Part shown: piece after piece, positions 17,094 to 25,603 of the stretch
Position numbering within the stretch: position 1 is the first letter of the stretch
How the letters are laid out: every line of letters begins with the position of its first letter
From: Gammaproteobacteria bacterium
Lineage (GTDB): Bacteria > Pseudomonadota > Gammaproteobacteria > Xanthomonadales > SZUA-36
Assembly (NCBI GenBank): GCA_024279945.1
Contig: JAJRRA010000086.1
Coordinates: 1-57,928, forward strand
Direction: 5' to 3'
Length of the DNA: 57,928 bases
The notes under the pieces: model-generated
Databases searched by the model: none
What the model saw: the letters and a program-made list of their open reading frames with translations, nothing else
What the model was told of the DNA's origin: nothing
Made by a program: the position numbers and the translations under genes

Positions 17094-17939
17094 CTACTTA
17101 AAACCCCTCGCCTGCTTGATCTGGTCGTAAGCGGTGTTAATTTCACGGACACGGGTTTTGGCGATATTCATCATTTCCTCGGGCAGACCACGCGAAACCA
17201 GTTTGTCCGGGTGGTACTGACTGACCAGTTTCCGGTAGGCCTTCTTGACCTCACCATCACTGGCTTTTTGGGTCAGACCCAACTGGGCGTATGCCTGGTC
17301 CATGGTTCGGGTAGCGCTGCCACTGCCGGCCCGGTAGCTTCGGCCCTGACCATAACTTCCGGCGCTATACCCCCCCTGGCCATATGCACCGGCAGGAGCA
17401 CCACGTACCTGCAACATGGCGGCAAATAACTGTCCGGGAATTCTCAGCGCGGTGGCGATGCGAAGCAACACCGCGTGCTCTTCCTGGGTGACCCTGCCAT
17501 CGGAAAATGCGGCCTCAACAATGATTTCCATGAACATCAACCTCAGATCCTGGCGCACCACCGAGTACTTTATAAAAGACTGCAGCGCAGCTTCCAGGTT
17601 GAAACCGTCTTGCTTTCCCTGGTTGAAAAAATGAATGGCCCGTTGGCGATCCTCCCCGCTGATCTGCATACGCTGCATCAGCGATTCAACCATACGAATT
17701 TCAGTTTCGGTCACCTGTCCATCTGCTTTGCTCAAATGGCCCAGAGAGGAAAACAGAGCCTCAAAAAATGATTTTTTAGTCGTATTTACCCCGGTAATGC
17801 CGGCAAAAAACCGGTCGGCCATATGGCCCAGGAAGAGACCAAACAGGGCACCGGACAAGCCACCACGAAAAAGACCAAGCAAAGCACCGATGATTTTTCC
17901 CCACCAGTGACGCGGAATATTGAAGGAATTTGCAGTCAT
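17094..17939 (-). CDS. djlA: co-chaperone DjlA (membrane-anchored DnaJ-like)
   Basis: A 281-residue DjlA. An N-terminal membrane segment with Gly-rich helix (IIGALLGLFRGGLSGALFG) is followed by a TerB-like central domain (about 50-165; ALFSSLGHLSKADGQVTETEI) and a C-terminal J domain (about 213-281) with the HPD tripeptide in SQYHPDKLVS. DjlA stimulates DnaK at the inner membrane. The start at 17939 (MTANSFNIPRHWWG) is chosen over the frame to 18008, because the upstream part overlaps the purC promoter. The linker is Gly/Tyr-rich. It is divergent from purC. Confidence 0.92.
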   Translation of the reverse strand: MTANSFNIPRHWWGKIIGALLGLFRGGLSGALFGLFLGHMADRFFAGITGVNTTKKSFFEALFSSLGHLSKADGQVTETEIRMVESLMQRMQISGEDRQRAIHFFNQGKQDGFNLEAALQSFIKYSVVRQDLRLMFMEIIVEAAFSDGRVTQEEHAVLLRIATALRIPGQLFAAMLQVRGAPAGAYGQGGYSAGSYGQGRSYRAGSGSATRTMDQAYAQLGLTQKASDGEVKKAYRKLVSQYHPDKLVSRGLPEEMMNIAKTRVREINTAYDQIKQARGFK

Positions 17940-17973
17940 TTGTGTTTGAAAAATCCGCCCCCTGAGCAAGCAG

Positions 17974-18002
17974 TTAATTATTGCGAGGAGCAAGTATATA
18001 AT
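17974..18002 (+). promoter_or_regulatory. purC promoter
   Basis: A perfect -10 TATAAT (17997-18002) stands 17 bp after a weak -35 TTAATT (17974-17979). The predicted start is about 40 bases upstream of the purC start codon. No PurR-like palindrome is evident around it. Confidence 0.5.
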
Positions 18003-18048
18003 TACCACTGCTCATCTCCCACACCCAAATTCAAAGAGGAGTGTTTTT

Positions 18049-18951
18049 TTGTCTACGGTACAGAATTTCTACCATGCCGAGCGCCTGACACAATACCCAC
18101 TGATTCACCAGGGCAAGGTGCGCGACAGCTTCGCCATCGACGACGAACATATGCTGATCGTGGCCTCCGACCGCCTTTCGGCATTCGATGTAGTGCTACC
18201 CGACCCGATACCCGGAAAAGGAGAAATTCTCACCCAAATCTCCAACTTCTGGTTCAAACGCACGTCCGGAATCATTGCCAACCACCTCAGTGGTATCGAC
18301 GTAAGGGATGTTATCGATGATTCTGAGCTTGCTGAAATACTAAGGCATCGCTGCGTCATCGTGAAAAGACTGAAACCCCTTCCGCTGGAAGCCATCGTAC
18401 GGGGCTATCTGATCGGTTCAGGCTGGAAAGACTACCTGGCATCCGGCACTATCTGTGACATCGCATTGCCCCAGGGACTACGGCAAGCTGAGCGCCTTCC
18501 CGAGGTCATCTTCACGCCATCAAACAAAGCGATGGCCGGGCAGCACGATGTAAATATTGATTTCGAGGAAACTACCCGACTGATCGGGCACCCGCTGGCT
18601 AAGCAGGTACGCGAGACCAGTGTTCAAATCTACCGGCACGCAGTTGAATACGCTGCAAAACATGGCATTATCATCGCAGACACCAAGTTTGAGTTCGGCC
18701 TGGACGAAGATGGGCAACTGCGCCTGATGGACGAAGTACTGACGCCCGATTCTTCCCGCTTCTGGCCCGCAGAATCCTATCGCCCCGGCGCCAGCCCACC
18801 CAGTTACGACAAACAGTTCGTGCGTGATTACCTGGAGACGCTCGACTGGGACAAGAAACCACCGGGACCGACACTGCCGGCAAACATTATCGAGGCCACT
18901 GCCGCAAAATACCGCGAGGCTTTCGAACGCCTGACCGGTCAGGTGCTGTAA
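18049..18951 (+). CDS. purC: phosphoribosylaminoimidazole-succinocarboxamide synthase
   Basis: SAICAR synthase of de novo purine synthesis, joining CAIR and aspartate with ATP. The ~300-residue length is that of the yeast Ade1-like type (E. coli PurC is about 237). Motifs: [90 protein letters not shown]. The start codon is TTG at 18049, set by AGAGGAG at 18035-18041 seven bases upstream; no in-frame ATG gives the conserved N-terminus. It has its own promoter and no other pur gene beside it. Confidence 0.96.
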   Translation: MSTVQNFYHAERLTQYPLIHQGKVRDSFAIDDEHMLIVASDRLSAFDVVLPDPIPGKGEILTQISNFWFKRTSGIIANHLSGIDVRDVIDDSELAEILRHRCVIVKRLKPLPLEAIVRGYLIGSGWKDYLASGTICDIALPQGLRQAERLPEVIFTPSNKAMAGQHDVNIDFEETTRLIGHPLAKQVRETSVQIYRHAVEYAAKHGIIIADTKFEFGLDEDGQLRLMDEVLTPDSSRFWPAESYRPGASPPSYDKQFVRDYLETLDWDKKPPGPTLPANIIEATAAKYREAFERLTGQVL

Positions 18952-19075
18952 CAAGGTTTCTCATCCGGAAATCAGGAAAGGAAGCTTGCTGGCTTTGTTT
19001 TTCGCTATATAATTGGAAATACGTTGCTTATTCCAGTGGCAACAGAAGGGTCTTTCCATGGACGGGAGCGTAATA

Positions 19076-19633
19076 ATGTTGAAATTGCGGAGCAGGATTG
19101 TATTGAAACTGTTTTCTATTCTCCTGGCGGTCTTTTGGCTGCTTGTTATTCCCATCGCGGCGACGGCTGCAAACAATGACCTTGCGCAACCTGCCGGCAA
19201 CGCCTTCCTGATTAACAACGCGCTCAGTGATGCCTGGTTCGATCCCGCTACCGATGGACAGGGTTTCTTTATTGTGGTGTGGGAGGGCTCAAGTTTTGTA
19301 TTCCTTTCCTGGTTCACCTATGACACCGAACGCCCGCTCGCAGACGTTGTGGCGCTGCTCGGAGAACCGGGCCATCGGTGGCTGACCGCACAGGGCACCT
19401 ATTCAGGTGATACCGCCAGCCTGGATGTCTTTGTCTCTTCCGGAGGCACTTTTGATTCAGCCACTCCTGAAGTGGCCACCGTTCAGGACGGCACCATTAC
19501 CATCACATGGACGGATTGCAACTCGGGTATTTTGACCTACGATATTCCTTCGCAGAGCTTATCGGGCGAAATACCGATCCAGCGTATCGTACTGAGTAAT
19601 GTAACCGCCTGCGAGGCAGCCCAGGCTGGCTAA
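19076..19633 (+). CDS. small exported protein, stand-alone copy of the nuclease C-terminal module
   Basis: About 185 residues. The start is taken at the ATG at 19076, preceded by GGGAG at good spacing; an ATG at 19058 with AAGGG is also possible. The signal peptide has a long hydrophobic core (IVLKLFSILLAVFWLLVIP) and ends at AATAA. The mature part, from ALSDAWFDPATDGQGFFIVV to GEIPIQRIVLSNVTACE, matches residues ~295-441 of the nuclease at 13228-14553 almost position by position, including LLGEPGHRWLTAQG and SGDTASLDVFVSSGG. I know of similar WY-NP-x(3)-GxGF modules in exported gammaproteobacterial proteins, without a proven function. Confidence 0.8.
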   Translation: MLKLRSRIVLKLFSILLAVFWLLVIPIAATAANNDLAQPAGNAFLINNALSDAWFDPATDGQGFFIVVWEGSSFVFLSWFTYDTERPLADVVALLGEPGHRWLTAQGTYSGDTASLDVFVSSGGTFDSATPEVATVQDGTITITWTDCNSGILTYDIPSQSLSGEIPIQRIVLSNVTACEAAQAG

Positions 19634-19658
19634 TTGAGAACAGCCCCCTGGCGCTCCA

Positions 19659-20045
19659 TCAGTCTTCCTGCAGTTCAGCGTAGGCCTCAGCATCCAGCAG
19701 ACTTTCTATTTGCGAAACATCCGATGGAATCAGCCTGAACAGCCAGCCTTCCCCGTAGGGATCGCTGTTGACCAACTCCGGAGACTCTTCGAGCATGGGA
19801 TTGGCCTCGACGATTTCACCGGACAGCGGAGCATAAATATCGGAGGCTGCCTTCACTGATTCAACCACTGCACAGGCCTCATCCTGCTCATAGCTCGTGC
19901 CGGATTCAGGCAACTCAACAAACACCATGTCACCCAACTCACCTTGCGCATGGTCCGAGATGCCGACAACAGCCGTGCCGTCATCCTCTATCCTGACCCA
20001 TTCGTGGCTTTCCCGGTAACGCAGATCGGATGGAATTTCACTCAT
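19659..20045 (-). CDS. gcvH: glycine cleavage system H protein
   Basis: The 128-residue lipoyl carrier of the glycine cleavage complex shuttles the aminomethyl group from P protein to T protein. The lipoylated lysine is K65 within [11 protein letters not shown]. Other family stretches are [35 protein letters not shown], and [13 protein letters not shown]. It follows gcvT on the same strand after 49 bases and is probably co-transcribed. No gcvP is in the window. Confidence 0.96.
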   Translation of the reverse strand: MSEIPSDLRYRESHEWVRIEDDGTAVVGISDHAQGELGDMVFVELPESGTSYEQDEACAVVESVKAASDIYAPLSGEIVEANPMLEESPELVNSDPYGEGWLFRLIPSDVSQIESLLDAEAYAELQED

Positions 20046-20094
20046 TTCAGATATCCCTCAAAGTCTGTGGCAAAAATATTCTAGCAGGAAGTAT

Positions 20095-21180
20095 TCACAG
20101 TATCCCTTCGCAGGCTGCGCCGTTGCGCACAAAGGGCACTTTTACCATCCTCGCCGGTAGCAACTTTCCGCGGATCTCAACCTGACAGGCAGCTTCTGCG
20201 CCCACGGGAAGCCGGGCCAGGGCAATGGCCTTCTGCAAGGTGGGTGCAAATCCACCGCTGGTGGTTTCGCCCTCACCCCGGTCGGTCAACACCCTCTGGT
20301 GGGAGCGCAATATTCCACGGCCTTCCAACACCAGCCCAATTAAGTGCCGGCCCGGTCCGTTTACTTGCTGGGACTCAAGTGCCTCGCGACCGATAAAATC
20401 GCGATCGTCCTTCATCGCTACCGTCCAGCCCAGCCCGGATTCCAACGGTGTGACGTCTTCATCCATGTCCTGCCCATAAAGGTTCATGCCAGCCTCGAGA
20501 CGGAGCGTGTCGCGCGCGCCCAGACCGCAGGGTTTTACGCCTGTCGCCAGCAGATTCTGCCAGAAGTCTTCCGCCTGCCCGGCGGGAAGTGAGACTTCAA
20601 AACCGTCTTCACCGGTATATCCGGTTCTGGCGATGAATAACTCACCAAAGTGTTGTGCAGTAAAGGGTTTCAGTTCTGCTACAGCAGTGGCGTCTGAAGC
20701 AAGCAGCAGGGAAGCCACCCGGTCCCTGGCCTGCGGGCCCTGCACCGCGATCATTGCAAGCCCGGAATTTTCCCTTATTGATACACCGAATTCTGCGCCC
20801 TGCCGCTCCATCCAGGCCAGGTCCTTGTCGCGGGTTGTTGCGTTGACCACCAGGCGAAACCATTCTTCATCCAGAAAATAGGCAATCAGGTCGTCAATTA
20901 CCGTCCCCTGTTCTGTAAGCATGCAACTGTATAGTGCTTTGCCGGGTCGTTGGAGTTTAGCCACATCATTGGCCAGCAGGTAAGCCAGAAATTCACGCGA
21001 CCGGGGGCCGTGAATGTCGACCACGGTCATGTGAGATACATCAAACATCCCCGCAGCGTGACGCACCTGGTGGTGTTCATCGATTTGCGATCCGTAATGG
21101 ATCGGCAATTCCCAACCGCCAAAATTCACCAGCCGTGCCCCGTTTGCCAGATGGGCTTTATAGAGTGGTGTTCGGCGCAT
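20095..21180 (-). CDS. gcvT: glycine cleavage system T protein (aminomethyltransferase)
   Basis: A 361-residue tetrahydrofolate-dependent enzyme that takes the methylene group from aminomethyl-lipoyl-H protein and releases ammonia. Motifs: TPLYKAHLANGARLVNFGGWELPIHYGS in parts, the active-site region AGMFDVSHM, ALYSCMLTEQGTVIDDL, GYTGEDGFEVSL, and LRLEAGMNLYGQDMDEDVTPLE. The start is the ATG at 21180 (MRRTPLYK), matching family N-termini; the longer frame is not supported. A plausible promoter lies 28-55 bases upstream. No glycine riboswitch is visible in the ~100-base leader. It precedes gcvH. Confidence 0.96.
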   Translation of the reverse strand: MRRTPLYKAHLANGARLVNFGGWELPIHYGSQIDEHHQVRHAAGMFDVSHMTVVDIHGPRSREFLAYLLANDVAKLQRPGKALYSCMLTEQGTVIDDLIAYFLDEEWFRLVVNATTRDKDLAWMERQGAEFGVSIRENSGLAMIAVQGPQARDRVASLLLASDATAVAELKPFTAQHFGELFIARTGYTGEDGFEVSLPAGQAEDFWQNLLATGVKPCGLGARDTLRLEAGMNLYGQDMDEDVTPLESGLGWTVAMKDDRDFIGREALESQQVNGPGRHLIGLVLEGRGILRSHQRVLTDRGEGETTSGGFAPTLQKAIALARLPVGAEAACQVEIRGKLLPARMVKVPFVRNGAACEGIL

Positions 21181-21207
21181 TTTCAGGCCTCGAATACAGG
21201 AAATCCC

Positions 21208-21235
21208 ACTATAGCGTTGTCCAATGGAATTGCAA
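21208..21235 (-). promoter_or_regulatory. possible gcvT-gcvH promoter
   Basis: On the minus strand TTGCAA (21235-21230) is followed after 16 bp by TATAGT (21213-21208), a 5/6 -10. The start would lie about 20 bases before the gcvT ATG. Based on consensus match only. Confidence 0.35.
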
Positions 21236-21283
21236 GAAGACGGTAACTTAGTCAACTTCGCCTGAACTGATCCAATATGCAGC

Positions 21284-22504
21284 TTAATCTGCCAGTTTGC
21301 TGACGATTTCAACTTCGCCGTGCAGGGTCCGGTGCACTGGGCAACGATCCGCAATCACCAGAAGGCGCTCACGTTGTTCTGCAGTAAGTTCACCTGCCAG
21401 ATAGATCGTGCGTTCAAAGCGATCAACCTTGCCACTTTTTGATTCGCACTGCGCACAGTCTTCCACGTGAATTTTTCCATGTTTCACATCTACACGAACA
21501 GAATCCAACTTCATCTTTTTGCGACGCGCATACATATTGAGTGTCATTACCGTGCAACTGCCCAGGGCAGCGGACAGCAGATCATAGGGAGACGGCCCCA
21601 GATTGGTGCCACCGTAAACTTCAGGCTCATCGCCCCTTGACGGGTGCCCATCTGCATTGATGGCCACCTGAAAAATATCCTCCGTCTTCCCTGTAACCAC
21701 TACCTGTCCGGAGCGGTACGGAGCGGGTTCCAGTTCATCGTCCGGATTCTGAATAAACCGACTTGCCCAGGCCGCCAGCACATGACCCGCATAACGCGAA
21801 TCACGTACGTTGCTGAGCAGGTGATCAGCGTTGTCCAGCGAGATGAAACTCTTGGGGTGCATGGCGCTGCGGTAGATTCGTGCCGCCTCTTCCACCGGCA
21901 CCAGCTTATCGATAGGGGAGTGCATCACCAATAAGGCTTTGCGCAGACTGCGAATACCTTCACGCACAGATTGCGAACGCACATCATCTACGAAGTCTTT
22001 ACGAATATGAAACGGCCGACCGGCCAGACTCACACAGGCTTCACCACGCTGCTCGATGGTTTCCATGTCCTCTTCCAACAGGTGCAGCACGTGAGTAGCA
22101 TCAGCCGGTGAACCAATGGTTGCCACGGCAACCGCCGAAGGAATTTGCTGTGCCGCAGCCAGGATGGCCGTGCCACCCAAGGAATGACCGACCAGGACTT
22201 CAGGGGCGTGATGTATTTCTTTCAGGAAATTGGCCGCATCCACCAAATCCTGAACATTGCTGGAAAAATGCGTATCTGCGAAATCACCCTCACTTTCACC
22301 CAGACCGGTGAAGTCAAAACGCAGGACAGAGATACCCTCTGCGCATAACGCTTCAGCGATATTAAATGCAGCCCTGGTATTTTTTGTACAGGTAAAACAA
22401 TGCGCAAACAAGGCACAGGCTTTCGGTGTACCCGCATCGGGAGTATGCAGGACACCGGAAAGCATCACCGCATTGCTGGATTCAAATCTAAGTTTTTTCA
22501 GCAA
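21284..22504 (-). CDS. alpha/beta hydrolase-OsmC fusion protein
   Basis: A 406-residue two-domain protein. Residues 1-250 are an alpha/beta hydrolase with nucleophile elbow VGHSLGG (Ser108) and likely acid and base Asp199 and His228 (DNADHLL). Residues ~262-406 are an OsmC/Ohr-like domain with the redox cysteines in LGSCTVM (Cys317) and DRCPVH (Cys388), plus GGTNLGPSPYDLL. OsmC domains reduce organic hydroperoxides. The fusion is known in proteobacteria, and the hydrolase may act on lipid esters whose peroxides the second half reduces, but that coupling is inference. It ends 103 bases before gcvT on the same strand and starts just after the pilE stop. Confidence 0.9.
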   Translation of the reverse strand: MLKKLRFESSNAVMLSGVLHTPDAGTPKACALFAHCFTCTKNTRAAFNIAEALCAEGISVLRFDFTGLGESEGDFADTHFSSNVQDLVDAANFLKEIHHAPEVLVGHSLGGTAILAAAQQIPSAVAVATIGSPADATHVLHLLEEDMETIEQRGEACVSLAGRPFHIRKDFVDDVRSQSVREGIRSLRKALLVMHSPIDKLVPVEEAARIYRSAMHPKSFISLDNADHLLSNVRDSRYAGHVLAAWASRFIQNPDDELEPAPYRSGQVVVTGKTEDIFQVAINADGHPSRGDEPEVYGGTNLGPSPYDLLSAALGSCTVMTLNMYARRKKMKLDSVRVDVKHGKIHVEDCAQCESKSGKVDRFERTIYLAGELTAEQRERLLVIADRCPVHRTLHGEVEIVSKLAD

Positions 22505-22507
22505 ATT

Positions 22508-22954
22508 TTACCAGCAGTCTCCTGCACGCAATGTGGCATTTTTATTACCTTTGACCGACAGGTGATTCAGCGTCAAATCGCCACACTTGGTGTCCCTGTC
22601 TTGCGGTGAAACTCTGGTGGCAGTGAGCCGGTAGGCTTTCCTGGAGGCATCGATGGACAGCCTGTAATAACCTTCGGGGCTGGAGGCGGCCATTCCAAGA
22701 CCGTTGGCTCCGATATTGGATGTGTAACTATTGTTCACGGTGTAATACTGCTGTTGCTTCATTGCCGCTTCATACAGCATTGCACGACCATCGGCCCGGC
22801 GTGATTTAACCACCTGTTCAGAATAGGATGGGTAAGCCAGCGCCATGAGAATGCCCACGATAAGTACGGCTATCATGATTTCAATCAGGGTCATGCCCCG
22901 GCAATACCGCAAGCGGTATGGGGCTAGTCGATTGCTGGCCAGATTAACTGTCAT
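22508..22954 (-). CDS. pilE: type IV pilin-like protein PilE
   Basis: A 148-residue type IV minor pilin. The start is the ATG at 22954 (MTVNLASNR), inside the last codons of pilW; the longer frame upstream only reads the pilW repeat out of frame. The prepilin leader ends in RYCRG, cleaved before MTLIEIMIAVLIVGILMALA. The mature N-terminus has Glu5 and the usual hydrophobic helix, with Met rather than Phe at position 1. The globular part has the PilE/ComP-like MKQQQYYTVNNSYTSN and SPEGYYRLSI, and ends in a Cys pair region (DTKCGD and AGDCW). It is the last gene of the operon. Confidence 0.9.
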   Translation of the reverse strand: MTVNLASNRLAPYRLRYCRGMTLIEIMIAVLIVGILMALAYPSYSEQVVKSRRADGRAMLYEAAMKQQQYYTVNNSYTSNIGANGLGMAASSPEGYYRLSIDASRKAYRLTATRVSPQDRDTKCGDLTLNHLSVKGNKNATLRAGDCW

Positions 22955-24545
22955 CGCCACTGTCATCGCCACTGTCATCGCCACTGTCATCGCCACTGTC
23001 ATCGCCACTGCCGGTGTCACTGCTGGTGCTGTCACTACTACCGCTGTCACTGCTGGTGCTGTCGTCACTGCCGCTGTCACTGCTGGTGCTGTCGTCACTG
23101 CCGGTGTCACTGCTGGTGCCGTCATCACTGCCGGTATCACCGTCACCAGTTCCGCCACCACTGCCGCTACCGGAACTGGAGCCAATCTCCTCAACAAAGT
23201 TTCTCACGGAGACCATCGCCTGAAACTCTGCACGAATCTTGTTATCGGTTGTGCCTTTGTATTCAACGCATCCCAGACAGATTTTATCCTTGTTGGCCAA
23301 TACGTTTTCTACTGAATCCATCAGCACGACGAGGCGCAAGCCGACCACTTTATCCCAATCGGGGACTTCATTTGCACGTAAGTACTGGTTGGCGAAACCA
23401 TCAGCATTGAGGTCAATCCCATAATACACTTTCAGGTCTTCGACACCCTCGACAATGGCCACTGCTCCACCTGCAACGGTGCTGACTCCGGGTAATCCCC
23501 CCGAACCAGTGACGCTCCCGCCACCGCTGCCGCTACCACTGTCGCTGCTTTCATCGCTGCCACTGTCTTCGCTGCCACTATCCGAACTACCGCTATCTTC
23601 GCTACCACCATCCTGACTGCCGCTATCGTCGTTATCGCTATCCGAACTGCCGCTATCCGAACTGCCGCTGTCCGAACTGCCGCTGTCCGAACTGCCACTA
23701 TCTTCACTACCGCTGTCATAGCCTTCAGTCGCCTGACATCCGCTACTTACACTACCACTGCCACCGCTACCGCTGTCACTACTACCACTGTCACTGCTAC
23801 CGCTGTCACTGCTACCGCTGTCACTGCTACCGCTGTCACTGCTACCGCTGTCACTGCTACCGCTGTCACTGCTACCACTGTCACTACTACCACTGTCACT
23901 GCTACCACTGTCACTGCTACCGCTGTCACTGCTACCGCTGTCGCCGCTACCGTCATCGCTTCCGCCGCTACCATCGTCGGTACAATAGTCTCCTGGATCG
24001 ACGACAGCGCTGGTTACGCACAGCAAATCATTCGCTTCGGACACGGCAAACATGTTGGTGACGAATTCATCTGCTGCCACTAATCTTCCCTGGCAATCAT
24101 AAATGTTGTCCCCGCCCTGAAAGGTGAACCCAATGGTGTCTACATCAGGTTTCAAACCGGGATAAGTCAGTATTGCGTCTTCAAAACTTCTCGTCCCCCT
24201 TAACCAGCCACCGGGAAACAGCGCCTGTGAGAGGGTAATGCTCGCGCTTTCACCCGTCTCGTCCAAATTCAATAGATCCGCAGCCTGATTGGCGATTATT
24301 TCCTCAACTACTTTCGGGTCGCGATATCCGGCCATGCGAATCGAGCGGCTCATCAGATCAACGGCAAACCGGCCATTTTCCTGAATCCGCAGCACAGCAG
24401 ACTGGAACTTTGCGGTCTTGCTGCTGCTTAGGTAGACCATCGAGACTGCACCCACGGCGATGAGTCCAATCACCATGGCTACCATCATTTCGACCAGAGA
24501 AAACCCTGACGACCGACTTCCTTTGTGTATTAGTCCACTGTTCAT
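22944..24545 (-). CDS. pilW: PilW-like minor pilin with large Ser-Asp-Gly repeat insertions
   Basis: 533 residues, against about 250-350 for usual PilW. A prepilin leader (MNSGLIHKGSRSSG) is cleaved before FSLVEMMVAMVIGLIAVGAV; then come the PilW segments FQSAVLRIQENGRFAVDLMSR, SIRMAGYRD and, after the insert, VAIVEGVEDLKVYYGIDLNADG. Residues ~190-345 are a low-complexity SDSGS-type insert in what should be a surface loop, and the last ~75 residues are an SDD/SGDD-rich tail. Both are encoded by tandem DNA repeats in multiples of three bases. Such stretches are flexible, acidic and likely to bind calcium. It overlaps pilV (ATGA) and pilE. Confidence 0.88.
   Translation of the reverse strand: MNSGLIHKGSRSSGFSLVEMMVAMVIGLIAVGAVSMVYLSSSKTAKFQSAVLRIQENGRFAVDLMSRSIRMAGYRDPKVVEEIIANQAADLLNLDETGESASITLSQALFPGGWLRGTRSFEDAILTYPGLKPDVDTIGFTFQGGDNIYDCQGRLVAADEFVTNMFAVSEANDLLCVTSAVVDPGDYCTDDGSGGSDDGSGDSGSSDSGSSDSGSSDSGSSDSGSSDSGSSDSGSSDSGSSDSGSSDSGSSDSGSSDSGSGGSGSVSSGCQATEGYDSGSEDSGSSDSGSSDSGSSDSGSSDSDNDDSGSQDGGSEDSGSSDSGSEDSGSDESSDSGSGSGGGSVTGSGGLPGVSTVAGGAVAIVEGVEDLKVYYGIDLNADGFANQYLRANEVPDWDKVVGLRLVVLMDSVENVLANKDKICLGCVEYKGTTDNKIRAEFQAMVSVRNFVEEIGSSSGSGSGGGTGDGDTGSDDGTSSDTGSDDSTSSDSGSDDSTSSDSGSSDSTSSDTGSGDDSGDDSGDDSGDDSGDDS
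22947..23175. repeat. tandem repeats encoding the acidic C-terminal tail of PilW
   Basis: About five copies of a 12-bp unit (plus strand ACTGTCATCGCC; SGDD in the protein) at 22947-23006. Related 30-bp units built on GTCACTGCTGGTGCTGTC follow at about 23010-23130, then degenerate Ser/Gly codons. All unit lengths are multiples of three, so copy-number change would alter tail length and not frame. Confidence 0.85.
23521..23975. repeat. tandem 15-bp repeats encoding the SDSGS insert of PilW
   Basis: About eleven near-perfect 15-bp units (plus strand GCTACCGCTGTCACT; GSSDS in the protein) occupy roughly 23761-23945. A second, more diverged block (GCTGTCCGAACTGCC type, 23521-23715) is separated by a short unique stretch that encodes SSGCQATEGYD. 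These are slippage-prone minisatellites inside a coding region, not a CRISPR array: there are no spacers. Confidence 0.9.
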
Positions 24546-25045
24546 CGATTCATCCTTGTTAATTTCATTGAATACGTTTCAGTTGATCTTGCTTTCTGAC
24601 CTCTGCTGTCATCCCAACTCAGAATGACCGTGATATTAACCGGTTCACCCGCAGCGCCAGCAACCGTTGTAATGGTACCCGTGCCATCAGGCAGAGCGGC
24701 TCTTACCCGATCGCTCCATACCGCCAGATCATGGTCCCTTATGTCCACCACCGAACAGTACTTGTCCAGCCCCGTACAACTGGTGGTCAGGTTGGGCAGG
24801 CGTTCAATATCGTAAGCACCTTCCATCGCCTGGGTTGGGTTGGATCGCATCCGTTCAATAATTTCCTGCGCCAGCATGGAAGCCTGGCTTCGATAGAGGC
24901 TGGCTTCGGTATAAACCGCAGTTTTTGTCTGCAAACCAGCCATGCCTATGAGACCTATGGCCATAATGATTACTGCAATCAGTGTCTCAAATAAAGTGAA
25001 ACCTTTTTGGCTGTTGCAGCGTGAGTTTTCGGATAAGTTCTGCAT
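24542..25045 (-). CDS. pilV: type IV minor pilin PilV
   Basis: 167 residues. A prepilin leader ending NSQKG is cleaved before FTLFETLIAVIIMAIGLIGMAGLQ, with the PilV-typical GLIGMAGLQ after the N-methylation helix. YRSQASMLAQEIIERMRSNP follows, a PilV/GspI signature. The globular part holds one Cys pair region (SCTGLDKYC). The stop codon overlaps the pilW start (ATGA). It is part of the pilX-fimT-pilV-pilW-pilE transcript. Confidence 0.92.
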   Translation of the reverse strand: MQNLSENSRCNSQKGFTLFETLIAVIIMAIGLIGMAGLQTKTAVYTEASLYRSQASMLAQEIIERMRSNPTQAMEGAYDIERLPNLTTSCTGLDKYCSVVDIRDHDLAVWSDRVRAALPDGTGTITTVAGAAGEPVNITVILSWDDSRGQKARSTETYSMKLTRMNR

Positions 25046-25051
25046 CCTGGC

Positions 25052-25603
25052 CTATCCCCGTTTGCAACCACTGCTACTGAGCTTTGATTCCTGAACACGG
25101 CCACCCAGGGAAACGCCAACTCGCCGGGCGTCCACCGTAGAATTTTTGTGACATACTCTGAAATATCCCCAGCTCTGCATTGCGTCACCACTGGCGTTGA
25201 ACTGAATAAAATCACCGGCTGAAGAACTGTTGGCAATGACAAGAACCCCAGGCTCCAGCGGATCGGTTACATTCAGGACTTCAGCGGGATCCGGCTGGCC
25301 ACTACCATTTTCATCCCGGAAAATTACCCAGCCGTTTTCCCACAAGCCATCGTTACTGCAGGAAATGTGGGCACCCCTCGGACAGACCCTGATCGCAGTA
25401 CGTTTCTTGATTGCCTCACTTCGGGCTGTACTCAGTGACACGTAAAGCTGGTTAGCTGATGACTTGATCCGGGTTTGCTGCAAAAAGCCAGTCATACTCG
25501 GTATGGCGAGCGAGATCAAAACGGCGGCAGCGGCCAGGGTGGTCATCAGTTCCAGAACGGTAAAACCGCTCTGTTCTTTTTTATTTTGAGAACAAATTCT
25601 CAT
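25052..25603 (-). CDS. fimT: GspH/FimT-family minor pseudopilin
   Basis: 183 residues. The start is the ATG at 25603 (MRICSQNKKEQSG), overlapping the pilX stop as ATGA; cleavage is before FTVLELMTTLAAAAVLISLAIPSM. The GspH/FimT core has SSANQLYVSLSTARSEAIKKR, WENGWVIFRDENGSG and a C-terminal FRVCHKN...CKRG. FimT/FimU prime pilus assembly, and FimT homologues have been shown to bind DNA during uptake; the basic C-terminus (SKLSSSGCKRG) is compatible with that but does not prove it. Confidence 0.9.
   Translation of the reverse strand: MRICSQNKKEQSGFTVLELMTTLAAAAVLISLAIPSMTGFLQQTRIKSSANQLYVSLSTARSEAIKKRTAIRVCPRGAHISCSNDGLWENGWVIFRDENGSGQPDPAEVLNVTDPLEPGVLVIANSSSAGDFIQFNASGDAMQSWGYFRVCHKNSTVDARRVGVSLGGRVQESKLSSSGCKRG

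Noticed and set aside
21181-21283. Glycine riboswitch before gcvT
   Set aside because: The leader is about 100 bases and lacks the conserved aptamer core; a simple promoter fits better.
22845-23315. Repetitive Val/Thr/Ala open frames on both strands over the pilW arrays
   Set aside because: Any in-phase tandem repeat without stops stays open in several frames; only the PilW frame joins to conserved pilin sequence.
23521-23975. Possible CRISPR-like array
   Set aside because: The 15-bp units are contiguous, with no spacers and no cas genes nearby; they encode protein in frame.
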